Under the pieces are notes generated by a model. It was given only the letters and a program-made list of their open reading frames with translations, searched no databases and had not been told where the DNA came from. Positions 45,671 through 53,441 of a DNA stretch of 53,441 bases are shown piece after piece. The position numbers and the translations under genes are program-made. Source of the stretch: Prolixibacteraceae bacterium (GTDB taxonomy: Bacteria; Bacteroidota; Bacteroidia; Bacteroidales; Prolixibacteraceae); NCBI GenBank assembly GCA_027858715.1, contig JAQICD010000031.1:1-53441 (forward strand). Reading direction: 5' to 3'. Numbering within the stretch: the stretch's first letter is position 1; each line of letters begins with the position of its first letter.

Positions 45671-46600
45671 ATGAGCCGATTGGTAATTTTACCGCTTCTT
45701 TTTATCTTGGTTCATTCGGGAGAGAGCAATAATTCTGCTTTTCATCTCTCAAAGATTTTGGGGCTACCTTCGTCAGAGATTGTTGCACTGGCTCAATTCT
45801 ATAATTCAACAGGTGGCGATAATTGGAATAACAATCAAGGTTGGTTTAAGAGTTACACCCCCTCGACATGGTATGGACTTAAAGTACACGACGGTCATGT
45901 GGTAGCCATTGAACTCGCATCAAACAATCTCCAGGGCGTGTTGCCGGCTGATATCAAGGCTTTTACAAAGCTCGAAGAACTTTTTTTGTATAATAATCAG
46001 ATAGAAGGCGCTATACCAGAATCATTTTGCGAACTTAAATCGCTCAAAAAACTAAATTTGGCAAACAATGCACTAAATGGAACAATACCTGATGAAATTG
46101 GAGCACTTTCAGAACTAAACGAACTGGTGTTAAGCAATAACAACTTACAAGGCGAATTACCTTCAACTTTTTCTAACCTTAAAAATCTAATAGGAGTATC
46201 GTTGATTGAAAACAATTTATCAGGAACGCTACCCGATAAAATCAGCAACTTAAAAAATCTCACCTTTCTATGTTTATCCGACAATTATTTCACTGGCTCT
46301 ATTCCTGAAAATATTGGTCACCTTCAAACATTAAAAATGATTACAGCTTCCAACAATCAGTTATCTGGAAAGATTCCTGAATCTATTGGAAATCTCAACA
46401 ATTTGGAAAAACTCGATTTAAATAACAACAGGCTTGAAGGCACAATTCCAGACACATTGTGTTCATTGGAGAAAATTGAATATATCAATTTGTCGAACAA
46501 TCAGTTATCAGGGGCACTACCCAAATGCTTCAATTACATTTCGAGCCTAAAAGGTTTATACATTAAAAATAATATGCTTTCTGTTGAAATTACACAATAA
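45671..46600 (+). CDS. Exported leucine-rich repeat protein (plant-type LRR)
   Basis: A 309-residue protein. A hydrophobic N-terminus may be a signal peptide, followed by the cap ALAQFYNSTGGDNWNNNQGW, a pattern found at the start of LRR proteins. About nine 24-residue repeats follow, of the form L..L.L..N.L.G.IP..I, e.g. LKKLNLANNALNGTIPDEIG and LNNLEKLDLNNNRLEGTIPD. The LSG.IP form is the plant-specific LRR class, known in bacteria too, and fits a solenoid for protein or ligand binding. I saw no T9SS sorting domain at the C-terminus. The function is unknown. It is convergent with the SBF transporter gene, ending 2 bp away. Confidence 0.85.
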   Translation: MSRLVILPLLFILVHSGESNNSAFHLSKILGLPSSEIVALAQFYNSTGGDNWNNNQGWFKSYTPSTWYGLKVHDGHVVAIELASNNLQGVLPADIKAFTKLEELFLYNNQIEGAIPESFCELKSLKKLNLANNALNGTIPDEIGALSELNELVLSNNNLQGELPSTFSNLKNLIGVSLIENNLSGTLPDKISNLKNLTFLCLSDNYFTGSIPENIGHLQTLKMITASNNQLSGKIPESIGNLNNLEKLDLNNNRLEGTIPDTLCSLEKIEYINLSNNQLSGALPKCFNYISSLKGLYIKNNMLSVEITQ

Positions 46601-46602
46601 AG

Positions 46603-47589
46603 TTACCGATCCTCTTTACTCATGCGGCCAGCCACTATACTTACATAGAAAAGCTGGAATGCGTGGTATATCATAATGGGGACCAGGAAGATGCTTCCGA
46701 GTGGAGAGAACCCTACCAACACACTGGCCATAACTGAACCATGTACCAGCGACTTCTTCGAACCGCTAAATAAAACGGTTATCTGATCCTGACGATTAAA
46801 GTTTAATTTACGTGCTAACCAGCCGGCAAAACCAAAAACAGTAAAAAATAAACCAATAACAACAATGGCCAATAAAATCAGAATCCATTTAGGAATTGAA
46901 GTAAATACACCGTTCATGAACGAATTACTAAAACTATTGTAAACAATCGACAGGATAACCGATTTATCGAACATGCTCAGATAGCGTTTGTTGCGTGTGG
47001 CCCACCCACCCCAAAAACGATTAAGTAGTAGTCCTGCTGTAACAGGAATAAATATCTGAATAGTAAGGTCAATCAAGGTTTGCGAAAAATTAAAATCGCT
47101 GTTGGCAGTACTCAAAAAGAGGCTCATCCACAAGGGGGTTATCATAATGCCGATTATACCCGAAACACTCGCATTGAAAATTGCACCTGATATGTTTCCA
47201 CGAGCAATCGAAACCATTACAACAGACGAAGATACGGTTGAGGGCAAAGCTGCCAGAAAAAAAACAGACAGCCACAGAGTATAAAACTCACCATTTTTAA
47301 AAAAGGGATAAAAAACCAGAACAAACAGCGGGCAAAAAACGAAAGTTAGTAGTTGTATGGTAAGATGGAGTTTCCAGTTTTTAAGGTTATTAATAAGTTG
47401 TGCAGGTTTTAATCTCAGTCCATAGAAAAAAAACAAAGCCATTATGGCATAATGAATTATTTGAACCAGCTCAACTCTGCTACCTGTCGCACCTATGCCC
47501 GGCGCAAAATAGGCCAGAATAATCATTACGACGATGAGACTAATGAACCCGTCGGGCAAAAAACGTTTTATTTTATTCCACGCAACCAC
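46603..47589 (-). CDS. SBF-family (bile acid:sodium symporter / YfeH-like) membrane protein
   Basis: A 328-residue membrane protein with about ten hydrophobic helices. Characteristic motifs are LPSTVSSSVVMVSIARGNIS, similar to the cation-binding crossover region of SLC10A7/YfeH-like proteins, and SGSKKSLVHGSVMAS before the last helices. The SLC10A7/YfeH branch transports unknown organic anions; its animal member affects calcium handling. It is probably a sodium-coupled transporter. It is 8 bp downstream of pheS on the same strand and likely shares its transcript, though no functional link is obvious. Confidence 0.87.
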   Translation of the reverse strand: MVAWNKIKRFLPDGFISLIVVMIILAYFAPGIGATGSRVELVQIIHYAIMALFFFYGLRLKPAQLINNLKNWKLHLTIQLLTFVFCPLFVLVFYPFFKNGEFYTLWLSVFFLAALPSTVSSSVVMVSIARGNISGAIFNASVSGIIGIMITPLWMSLFLSTANSDFNFSQTLIDLTIQIFIPVTAGLLLNRFWGGWATRNKRYLSMFDKSVILSIVYNSFSNSFMNGVFTSIPKWILILLAIVVIGLFFTVFGFAGWLARKLNFNRQDQITVLFSGSKKSLVHGSVMASVLVGFSPLGSIFLVPIMIYHAFQLFYVSIVAGRMSKEDR

Positions 47590-47597
47590 AGCTATAA

Positions 47598-48617
47598 TTA
47601 ATGCGCAGCCTGGAACTGATTGAGAAACCGCACATCGTTTTCGAAAAACAAACGCAGGTCTTTCACTCCGTATTTTAGCATTGCAATACGCTCAACCCCC
47701 ATCCCAAATGCAAAACCGGTATATTTTTGATTATCGATTCCACAAAGCTTAAGCACATTAGGGTCAACCATTCCGCAACCCATTATTTCGAGCCAACCGG
47801 TATATTTGCAAACGTTGCATCCTTTGCCACTACAAATCGAACAACTTACATCCATTTCGGCCGATGGTTCGGTAAACGGGAAATAAGAAGGACGAAGCCG
47901 TATTTCAGTTTTCTCACCAAAAAACTCGCGTGCAAAGTAGAGCAAGGTTTGTTTCAGATCGGCAAACGAAACATTTTCATCAACATATAAACCTTCAATT
48001 TGATGAAAAATACAATGAGCACGTGCCGAAATAGCCTCGTTACGAAATACACGTCCCGGAAAAATAGCTCTAATTGGTGGCTGTGTTTTTTCCATCATCC
48101 GCACCTGCACACTTGACGTATGGGTCCGCAACAAAATATCAGGGTCTTTTTCAATAAAGAACGTATCCTGCATATCGCGTGCCGGATGTTCAGGCGGGAA
48201 ATTCAATGCTGAAAAAACATGCCAGTCATCTTCAATTTCGGGCCCTTCGGCAACAACAAAACCCAGGCGTGCAAAAATGTCGATAATTTCGTTTCTTACA
48301 ACGGCCAGCGGATGACGCGAACCCAATTTCACCGATTCGCCGGGTAAAGTAAGGTCAGCTCCCTGCGAACCACTTTTCTTTTCCGAAAAGGATTCTTTCA
48401 GACTGTTGATTTTATCTTGTGCAAAAGTCTTCAAATCGTTTATGGCAGCACCCATGGCCTTTTTCTGGTCGGCCGGTACATTCTTAAACTCACCAAATAA
48501 TTGAGGTATCACCCCCTTTTTGCTAAGATATTTTATACGTAACGCTTCGGCTTCTTCTTTTGTTTGGGCAGTTATCGACCCAATTTCCTGCTGTAAGGCT
48601 TTAATTTTATCTAACAT
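47598..48617 (-). CDS. pheS: Phenylalanine--tRNA ligase alpha subunit
   Basis: A 339-residue class II synthetase subunit. It has an N-terminal coiled coil (EAEALRIKYLSKKGVIPQL), the motif 1 region with HPARDMQDTF, motif 2 FRNEAISARAHCIFHQ, and motif 3 GFAFGMGVERIAMLKY. The FTEPSAEMDVSC segment binds the amino acid side. A short Cys-rich insertion (CSICSGKGCNVCKYTGW) lies just before the GCGMVDPNVL block; this looks like a zinc-ribbon-type loop common in Bacteroidota PheS. With PheT it charges tRNA-Phe. The pheT gene is not adjacent, which is normal in this phylum. Confidence 0.96.
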   Translation of the reverse strand: MLDKIKALQQEIGSITAQTKEEAEALRIKYLSKKGVIPQLFGEFKNVPADQKKAMGAAINDLKTFAQDKINSLKESFSEKKSGSQGADLTLPGESVKLGSRHPLAVVRNEIIDIFARLGFVVAEGPEIEDDWHVFSALNFPPEHPARDMQDTFFIEKDPDILLRTHTSSVQVRMMEKTQPPIRAIFPGRVFRNEAISARAHCIFHQIEGLYVDENVSFADLKQTLLYFAREFFGEKTEIRLRPSYFPFTEPSAEMDVSCSICSGKGCNVCKYTGWLEIMGCGMVDPNVLKLCGIDNQKYTGFAFGMGVERIAMLKYGVKDLRLFFENDVRFLNQFQAAH

Positions 48618-48642
48618 TTTCTGCGCATTTTCAATAAGTGTG

Positions 48643-48650
48643 CAAAATTA
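48643..48650 (-). promoter_or_regulatory. Putative -7 promoter element of pheS
   Basis: The minus strand reads TAATTTTG, matching TAnnTTTG, 26 bp upstream of the pheS ATG at 48617. No -33 TTTG is visible at normal spacing. Confidence 0.4.
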
Positions 48651-48711
48651 ACAGAAAATATGAAACATTAATAATTTAAGTTTCGCATTAACCACAACTT
48701 CACACTACTAA

Positions 48712-48900
48712 CCTACAGGCAAATCTATTTCGACAGAATTTTCTCAAAATTTTCAAAAACAAAAAGATGATTTATATGTAAAGTATAATGAATTACTTGA
48801 AGCCTCTGACGAAAAATGGGATGAGGTAAAAGAAGCCTTTTCAGAAGCATCCGATTCATTTAAAGATGGATTTGACAAAATTGCTTCAATTTTCAAGTAG
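48712..48900 (+). pseudogene. Remnant of a small coiled-coil stress-type protein
   Basis: This 62-codon open stretch ends at TAG 48898-48900 and has no start codon in frame; a TAA lies at 48709. It encodes a helical, charged peptide including NELLEASDEKWDEVKEAF and EASDSFKDGFDKIASIFK, which resembles the C-terminus of the sll1863-type coiled-coil stress proteins. The missing N-terminal half suggests a 5'-deleted gene. The rest of the gap between pheS and the TPR gene (48618-48711 and 48901-49063) holds no other gene; a weak 6-bp hairpin lies near 48927-48950. Confidence 0.4.
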
Positions 48901-49063
48901 CAATTATTAAATATCAAAGTACTAAAAACCCATATATCCAAAATTGGGTTACAGGCTTAATACATTGATTAATAACGACACTGATAAAAATATAAGCATG
49001 TAATATAAAAATTCAGCAACGTGGATTTTTTTCAATTACATGCTTGTTTCGTTCGTTTTCTGT

Positions 49064-49071
49064 TATTTTTG
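49064..49071 (+). promoter_or_regulatory. Putative -7 promoter element of the TPR protein gene
   Basis: TATTTTTG matches TAnnTTTG and lies 13 bp upstream of the ATG at 49085. Because it falls inside the longer reading frame that could start at 49040, it supports 49085 as the real start. Confidence 0.45.
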
Positions 49072-49084
49072 TTTCGCAAACACA

Positions 49085-50947
49085 ATGAAGATGAGAAACA
49101 TTTTGATATTCATATTACTAATAACGCTTTCAGTACCTTTATCGGCTCAGCAACAGCTAAGTAAATCGCAGCTCGCTTCGAAATATTACCGCGATAAAGA
49201 ATATGACAAAGCACGCGATCTTTACCTGGACTTGTATGAAACCACCAGGGTTAATCATTACTTTAACTACTATGTGAACTGCCTGGTTAATCTAAAAGAG
49301 TTTGAGCAGGCTGAAAAAGACCTGAAAAAACAAATTAGACAAACCAATGATGTTAACCTCGAAATCACCTTAGGCTACGTATATAAAGAAATGGGAGACA
49401 ACCCAAAAGCTGAAAAAACATACAACAAAATAATCGACAACCTAAAACCAAATAAGGGAACGATCACAAATGTAGGCAACTCGTTTTTCAACCGTCGCGA
49501 ATTTGAATATGCTGAAAAAACATATTTACGTGGACAGCAGCTTATGCCCGCCGAAGATTTTCACAGCAACCTGGCCTCGGTGTATGCATTTCAGCGAAAC
49601 TATGATAAAATGATGGATGAATACCTATCCCTGCTCCTAAAAAATGAAAATCAGACAACAAGTGTTCAAGCCCGGTTACGTTCATTACTGCGATACGATT
49701 TTGACAACAGTTTGCGTGAAACATTGAAACGCGAAATTATAAAAGCCATACAAGCCGAACCAAGCATTGTCGCATACAACAGAATGCTGATATGGTTTTT
49801 TACAATTGAAGAAAATTACGAGCAAGCTTTGTTAAATGCAATTGCGCTCGACCGCAGAACAAAAGAAGAAGCAAGCAACATTTTAAATTTCTCGCGCAGT
49901 GCCGCCCGAAATAGTTTGTACGAAGTAGCTCTGAACGGTTTAAATTATCTTGAAAACAGAACACCACAACCCAAAGTTATTAACGAGGTTAAACTGGAAA
50001 TTGTACGCACCGGCTATCTGCGTTACATTAACACACCGCCTTTTGAAAGACAAAATGGCAGTGAGCTCACAAGTCAATTTGAAGAGATTATAGGGATGAT
50101 GGGTTACTCACAGCAAACCGTTGAGCTTATTCGTGTTTATGCGCACTTTTTAGCATTTTACATGGATGATACCCAAAAAGCGTACAACGTACTTGAAAAA
50201 GGGTTGGCATCACCAGGGCTTAACAATAATAGTCGGTCGGTACTGCAAACTGAAATGGGCGACATTTATGTTTACGACAATAAATTATGGGAAGCCACCC
50301 TGCTGTATGCTCGTATTATCGAAGCCAACAAAGGAAATTCACTGGCCGATGAGGTAATGCTTAAAAGAGCTCATCTGTCGTTTTACATTGGTGATATTGA
50401 ATGGGCAAAAGCGCAACTTGATGTATTAAAAGCAAGCACATCAAAATTTATTGCCAACGATGCGATGGATTTGTCGTTGCTGATTACCTCAAACTACGAA
50501 ATGGACACCATTAGCGAACCAGTGCAAATGTATGCCCGTGCCGAACTTGCTGTTTACAGAAATAACGATCAGACGGCTTTGCTTATACTCGATTCGCTGG
50601 CAAATGAATATCCGCACCACTCGTTAAACGAGCGGATATTGATGAAAAGAGCTGATATTAGTCAAAAGAACTTCAACTTTGAGCAAACAGCGGATTATTA
50701 TCGCCAGATAACTGAAGAATACTCATACTCGACTATGGCCGACGATGCAATGTATAAACTAGCTCGCTTGTACGAAGAAAAAATGGACAAAAGAGAAGAA
50801 GCCGGAGAACTTTACCGAAGAATAATGATTGAATATCCCGGCAGCATCCATGTAGTCAATTCACGTAACAGATATCGTGAAATTACCGGAAAACCGCAAG
50901 AACAAGAGATGACGCCTTATGAAATGCCCGATTTCGTTGTTGAATAA
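49085..50947 (+). CDS. Exported tetratricopeptide-repeat protein
   Basis: About 620 residues. The start at 49085 gives MKMRNILIFILLITLSVPLSAQ, a clear signal peptide that cleaves after LSAQ. Several TPR units follow, e.g. ASKYYRDKEYDKARDLYLDL, NLEITLGYVYKEMGDNPKAEK, VYAFQRNYDKMMDEY and, near the C-terminus, MYKLARLYEEKMDKREEAGEL. Such proteins form superhelical protein-binding scaffolds, usually at the periplasm or outer membrane in this phylum. The partner is not known. The upstream in-frame ATG at 49040 would destroy the signal peptide position and lies before the promoter element. It overlaps the next gene by 29 bp. Confidence 0.85.
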   Translation: MKMRNILIFILLITLSVPLSAQQQLSKSQLASKYYRDKEYDKARDLYLDLYETTRVNHYFNYYVNCLVNLKEFEQAEKDLKKQIRQTNDVNLEITLGYVYKEMGDNPKAEKTYNKIIDNLKPNKGTITNVGNSFFNRREFEYAEKTYLRGQQLMPAEDFHSNLASVYAFQRNYDKMMDEYLSLLLKNENQTTSVQARLRSLLRYDFDNSLRETLKREIIKAIQAEPSIVAYNRMLIWFFTIEENYEQALLNAIALDRRTKEEASNILNFSRSAARNSLYEVALNGLNYLENRTPQPKVINEVKLEIVRTGYLRYINTPPFERQNGSELTSQFEEIIGMMGYSQQTVELIRVYAHFLAFYMDDTQKAYNVLEKGLASPGLNNNSRSVLQTEMGDIYVYDNKLWEATLLYARIIEANKGNSLADEVMLKRAHLSFYIGDIEWAKAQLDVLKASTSKFIANDAMDLSLLITSNYEMDTISEPVQMYARAELAVYRNNDQTALLILDSLANEYPHHSLNERILMKRADISQKNFNFEQTADYYRQITEEYSYSTMADDAMYKLARLYEEKMDKREEAGELYRRIMIEYPGSIHVVNSRNRYREITGKPQEQEMTPYEMPDFVVE

Positions 50948-51851
50948 TTTATCTTTAAAAACGAATAACTCCAATCGCTCGGTATTATATGCCCTGATAG
51001 CAATATTGTTTTGGTCAACCGTACCCACTGCATTTAAAATCGGACTGAATAATTTTCAGCCGGCACAACTAATTTTTATTGCTTCGATAGTTACAGTATT
51101 GGTGCTAAGTGTAGATTTATTGCTCACCCGTAAAACCAGTAAGCTAATTACACTCAAGCTTAACGATTATGTTTACTTTGCATTACTTGGTGCTATTAAT
51201 CCTTTTCTATACTACATTATTCTTTTTAAAGCATACAGCTTACTTCCGGCGCAGGTTGCACAGCCGCTAAACATGGTATGGCCTATTGTTCTGGTTTTGC
51301 TATCAGTTCCTTTGTTAAAACAGAAAATTGGCACCCGGAGTTTTTCAGCCCTGATTATCAGCTTTGTAGGAGTAGTTCTCATTGCCTCGCAAGGCAAATA
51401 TGTTACAATTGAAAAAAGCAGCACATCAGGCGTATTACTTGCTTTGGGTAGCTCAATATTATGGTCGTTTTATTGGATTTTTAGTATGAAAAATAAAAAC
51501 GACCAGCTCATCACTCTTTTTGTGAGCTTTGTATTTGGCAGCCTGTACCTGCTCGTATATCTTGCAACAAACCAGCAACTAAATATACACTTCGATCACA
51601 AAAGCACAGCTGCAGCAATATACATTGGCTTATTCGAAATCGGCATCACCTTTATTCTTTGGCTAAAAGCACTTTCGCTTGCTCCAAACAGTGTTAGGAT
51701 AGCAAACCTGGTTTACATCGCCCCGTTCTTATCGCTTTTCTTTGTGCATTCAATTTTGGGTGAAAAAATACACACAACTACCATTGTGGGAATAATTTTT
51801 ATAGTTTCGGGCATATTGTTGCAACAAACTGAAAAAAACAGCAAAACTTAA
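50919..51851 (+). CDS. EamA/DMT-family permease
   Basis: A 310-residue integral membrane protein with about ten hydrophobic helices arranged as two EamA repeats of five each. Typical segments are ALIAILFWSTVPTAFKIGL, LYYIILFKAYSLLPAQVAQP and SFVGVVLIASQGKY in the first half; in the second, SSILWSFYWIFSMKNKN and VYIAPFLSLFFVH. Members of this drug/metabolite transporter superfamily export amino acids or metabolites. The substrate cannot be inferred. The ATG at 50919 overlaps the TPR gene by 29 bp; this could mean translational coupling. The next gene, ruvC, starts 26 bp downstream. Confidence 0.87.
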   Translation: MKCPISLLNNLSLKTNNSNRSVLYALIAILFWSTVPTAFKIGLNNFQPAQLIFIASIVTVLVLSVDLLLTRKTSKLITLKLNDYVYFALLGAINPFLYYIILFKAYSLLPAQVAQPLNMVWPIVLVLLSVPLLKQKIGTRSFSALIISFVGVVLIASQGKYVTIEKSSTSGVLLALGSSILWSFYWIFSMKNKNDQLITLFVSFVFGSLYLLVYLATNQQLNIHFDHKSTAAAIYIGLFEIGITFILWLKALSLAPNSVRIANLVYIAPFLSLFFVHSILGEKIHTTTIVGIIFIVSGILLQQTEKNSKT

Positions 51852-51877
51852 AAAAAGATCTAAAAAACTTAAAAAAG

Positions 51878-52429
51878 GTGAAGCAAGCAAACATCATATT
51901 GGGAATCGATCCCGGATCAAACGTTATGGGCTATGGACTACTAAAGGTAGATCAAAAGAAAACTGCAATAATCACAATGGGTATAATATCTCCGGGGAAA
52001 TACAACACACATTACGACAAACTTAAATATATATTCAACCGTGTACTTAGTGTTATTGACGAATATAAACCCGACCACGTGGCACTTGAAGCACCCTTTT
52101 ATGGAAAAAACGTACAATCGATGCTGAAACTGGGGCGATCGCAGGGAGTAGCCATGGCCGCTGCACTATACCGCGATTTGCCTATTTTCGAATATGCACC
52201 ACTAAAGGTAAAACAGTCAATAACCGGCATGGGGCGAGCATCGAAAGAGCAAGTAGCTTATTTTCTGCAAAAAATGTATGGGCTAAGCGAATTGCCCACA
52301 GACATGGATGCTACAGATGCTGTGGCCGTTGCTTTTTGCCACTACCTTCAACAGGACAAACCCACACAAAAAAAGGCGTATTCAAACTGGAACGATTTTG
52401 TAAAGAAAAACCCCGGGAAAGTTAAATAA
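51878..52429 (+). CDS. ruvC: Crossover junction endodeoxyribonuclease RuvC
   Basis: A 183-residue Holliday-junction resolvase. It uses a GTG start followed by KQANIILGIDPGSNVMGYG, which places the first catalytic aspartate in GIDPG. The second acidic residue is in ALEAPFYGKNVQ, and the closing pair is in DATDAVAVAFCH. All four acidic positions known for RuvC appear present. It cuts four-way junctions handled by RuvAB. It follows the EamA gene by 26 bp, with a clear terminator-like hairpin 70 bp downstream. RuvA and RuvB are not in the window, which is common. Confidence 0.95.
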   Translation: MKQANIILGIDPGSNVMGYGLLKVDQKKTAIITMGIISPGKYNTHYDKLKYIFNRVLSVIDEYKPDHVALEAPFYGKNVQSMLKLGRSQGVAMAAALYRDLPIFEYAPLKVKQSITGMGRASKEQVAYFLQKMYGLSELPTDMDATDAVAVAFCHYLQQDKPTQKKAYSNWNDFVKKNPGKVK

Positions 52430-52498
52430 TTGATTTTAAGGAAATTCAAAACTAAAACAAATATGAATTGTTCTTTTAATTAGTGCCAACGCACAAAA

Positions 52499-52540
52499 AA
52501 AAATGCTGCATCAGGAATAATTTCCTTTTGCAGCATTTTT
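52499..52540. terminator. Bidirectional terminator between ruvC and the serpin gene
   Basis: A 12-bp perfect inverted repeat, AAAAATGCTGCA (52499-52510) and TGCAGCATTTTT (52529-52540), ends in a T-run on the plus strand and has an A-run before it, which becomes T-rich on the minus strand. It fits the end of ruvC and could serve the convergent serpin gene too. Confidence 0.7.
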
Positions 52541-52605
52541 CGCATATAGCAAGGGATCAGAGGCTTCTTTAGTCAATTAGTTCTATTGGTCATTGAGTCA
52601 TTAGT

Positions 52606-52644
52606 TGCTGGTTACTCGATGCACGATGCACGATGCTGGTTACT
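52606..52644. repeat. Short tandem repeat array flanked by direct repeats
   Basis: TGCTGGTTACT occurs at 52606-52616 and again at 52634-52644. Between them, and running into the second copy, the 7-bp unit CGATGCA is repeated two full times and nearly a third (52617-52636). This 39-bp block lies in the 292-bp gap after ruvC. The same gap shows no other gene; the terminator at 52499-52540 is its only other structure. Confidence 0.6.
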
Positions 52645-52721
52645 TGTTTCTCGACACTCAAAACTTTAACAACCCAAAACTTGAAACCTGAATTGGAGCG
52701 AAGCATAGTTAAACCTGAAAT

Positions 52722-53441
52722 TTATTCCTCCTCTGGGTTGCCCACTTTACCCATAAACAGTATGGCACCGGTATCTTTTTCGGTTATGGCATACAGGAAT
52801 GGTTTTGTGCAGTGGAAATTGATTTTTTGAGGCTCGTCAGGATTAACCGATGTATTTTCAAAACCAATAATAGTAACAGCAGCTGCTTCGGTACCTTCTT
52901 CGTCAACCTCAATAAATGTTTTATGCTTTACAAAGCTGATGAATAAATCGCGTGCAGGGTTAATGCTGCTAAAGTCAGCCTGAGCGGTAAATGCCAGGTT
53001 CATTCCCATATCTTTCAATATGCCGTTGAGTGTTTTCTCGTACTCAACTTTAAATTTTGGAAATCGTATATCAACATTTTGAGTTTCCGTAAAATTATCC
53101 TGCCAGTTTTTCCAGTTTTCAGAAGTATAGGAAGCAGCTACATCATCGACCGTTTTATTATCGTTTGGTAAAAATACCATCATGTTGAAATTACCTTTTC
53201 CATACGGCATTCTAATTGCTGAAAACGTTTCGTTTTTCTGATAGTCGAGCGTATCGACACGCCCCATCATGTCAACCGCTACAAATCCGTCATCCGAGAC
53301 ACTAAAACCCATTGGCTGGGTGCTTTCGGGATTAAATTCTTTGGCCCACGTTCCGTTAAAATAGATGGCATTTATCAGGTACATTACCATTTCGGCAGGA
53401 ATATCCTGAATAATCGTTTCAATTTTCCCATTTGTTTTATC
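52722..53441 (-). CDS. Serpin family protein (N-terminus cut by window edge)
   Basis: The last 239 codons of a serpin; the start lies beyond 53441, and the visible frame stays open to the edge (DKTNGKIETIIQDIPAEM continues upstream of the first ATG). The serpin signature is clear: LINAIYFNGTWAKEF, the strand region IRMPYGKGNFNMMVFLP, and the hinge EVDEEGTEAAAVTII, whose small-residue pattern matches inhibitory serpins. The C-terminus HCTKPFLYAITEKDTGAILF with GKVGNP is also typical. The reactive bond lies after IIGFE or nearby; I cannot fix P1. It probably inhibits a serine or cysteine protease in the periplasm or outside the cell. Signal peptide and export cannot be seen. Confidence 0.93.
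   Translation of the reverse strand, partial: DKTNGKIETIIQDIPAEMVMYLINAIYFNGTWAKEFNPESTQPMGFSVSDDGFVAVDMMGRVDTLDYQKNETFSAIRMPYGKGNFNMMVFLPNDNKTVDDVAASYTSENWKNWQDNFTETQNVDIRFPKFKVEYEKTLNGILKDMGMNLAFTAQADFSSINPARDLFISFVKHKTFIEVDEEGTEAAAVTIIGFENTSVNPDEPQKINFHCTKPFLYAITEKDTGAILFMGKVGNPEEE

Noticed and set aside
48753-48941. Minus-strand open frame of 62 codons between pheS and the TPR gene
   Set aside because: The opposite strand encodes a helical charged peptide resembling a known protein tail; the antisense frame is serine/phenylalanine-rich shadow sequence.
48927-48950. Hairpin AACCCA/TGGGTT as a terminator
   Set aside because: Only 6 bp of stem with a 12-base loop and no T-run; not strong enough to call.
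49040-49084. Upstream ATG extension of the TPR protein
   Set aside because: It would put residues ahead of a clear signal peptide and would span a likely -7 promoter element.
1-53441. tRNA, rRNA, CRISPR array, insertion sequence or phage attachment site
   Set aside because: No cloverleaf-like sequences, regularly spaced repeats, transposase motifs or integrase motifs were seen by eye in any gap; a covariance-model scan was not possible.

Overview
The window reads as chromosome from a Bacteroidota bacterium, most likely a marine or sediment Bacteroidia lineage such as Marinilabiliales; the order is an inference. The evidence is: AT-rich DNA; promoter-like TAnnTTTG elements instead of sigma70 boxes; weak Shine-Dalgarno use; a GldA-type ABC ATPase; a one-piece hybrid two-component sensor beside polysaccharide-degrading lipoproteins; a type IX secretion (T9SS) sorting domain; and the Bacteroidota-type PurF paralogue that starts MSGFFG. 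I saw no rRNA, tRNA, CRISPR array, insertion sequence or phage genes.

Layout. (1) 1-5093, minus strand: str/S10 ribosomal operon, read rpsL-rpsG-fusA-rpsJ-rplC-rplD-rplW-rplB(partial). (2) 5325-14580: a small pectin / rhamnogalacturonan locus. A 1474-residue hybrid sensor/AraC regulator is divergent from a GH43 lipoprotein, a GH105 unsaturated rhamnogalacturonyl hydrolase, a GDSL rhamnogalacturonan acetylesterase and an alpha/beta-hydrolase esterase. No SusC/SusD pair is present in the window. (3) 14609-18559: a fused STAS + phosphotransferase-like protein, gldA, and a glycosyltransferase 2 gene that has lost its catalytic middle. (4) 18587-28222: envelope proteins of unknown role, a U32 (TrhP-like) protein, a large DUF3352-like/beta-propeller protein, an SMP-30-like lipoprotein, a Cys-cluster protein and a PurF-like protein without the usual Cys2. 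(5) 28476-34445: a GNAT-nitrilase fusion followed by two tandem SLC12-type cation-chloride cotransporter homologues. (6) 34467-36338: a decayed patch where a shortened metallophosphoesterase-like gene meets the 3' end of a frameshifted T9SS cargo gene. (7) 36420-41957: a compact set of CotH-like kinase/beta-helix lipoprotein, DUF4956 membrane protein, VTC-type polyphosphate polymerase domain protein and a CorA-type channel. (8) 42096-53441: mostly housekeeping (msrB, M20 peptidase, cardiolipin synthase, LRR protein, SBF transporter, pheS, TPR protein, EamA transporter, ruvC) and a partial serpin.

The strongest candidates for poorly described biology are the CotH/DUF4956/VTC/CorA cassette and the STAS-kinase fusion. 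A second theme is gene erosion: several genes look shortened by in-frame internal deletions or are broken. Family assignments come from recognising motifs by eye; no database search was run.
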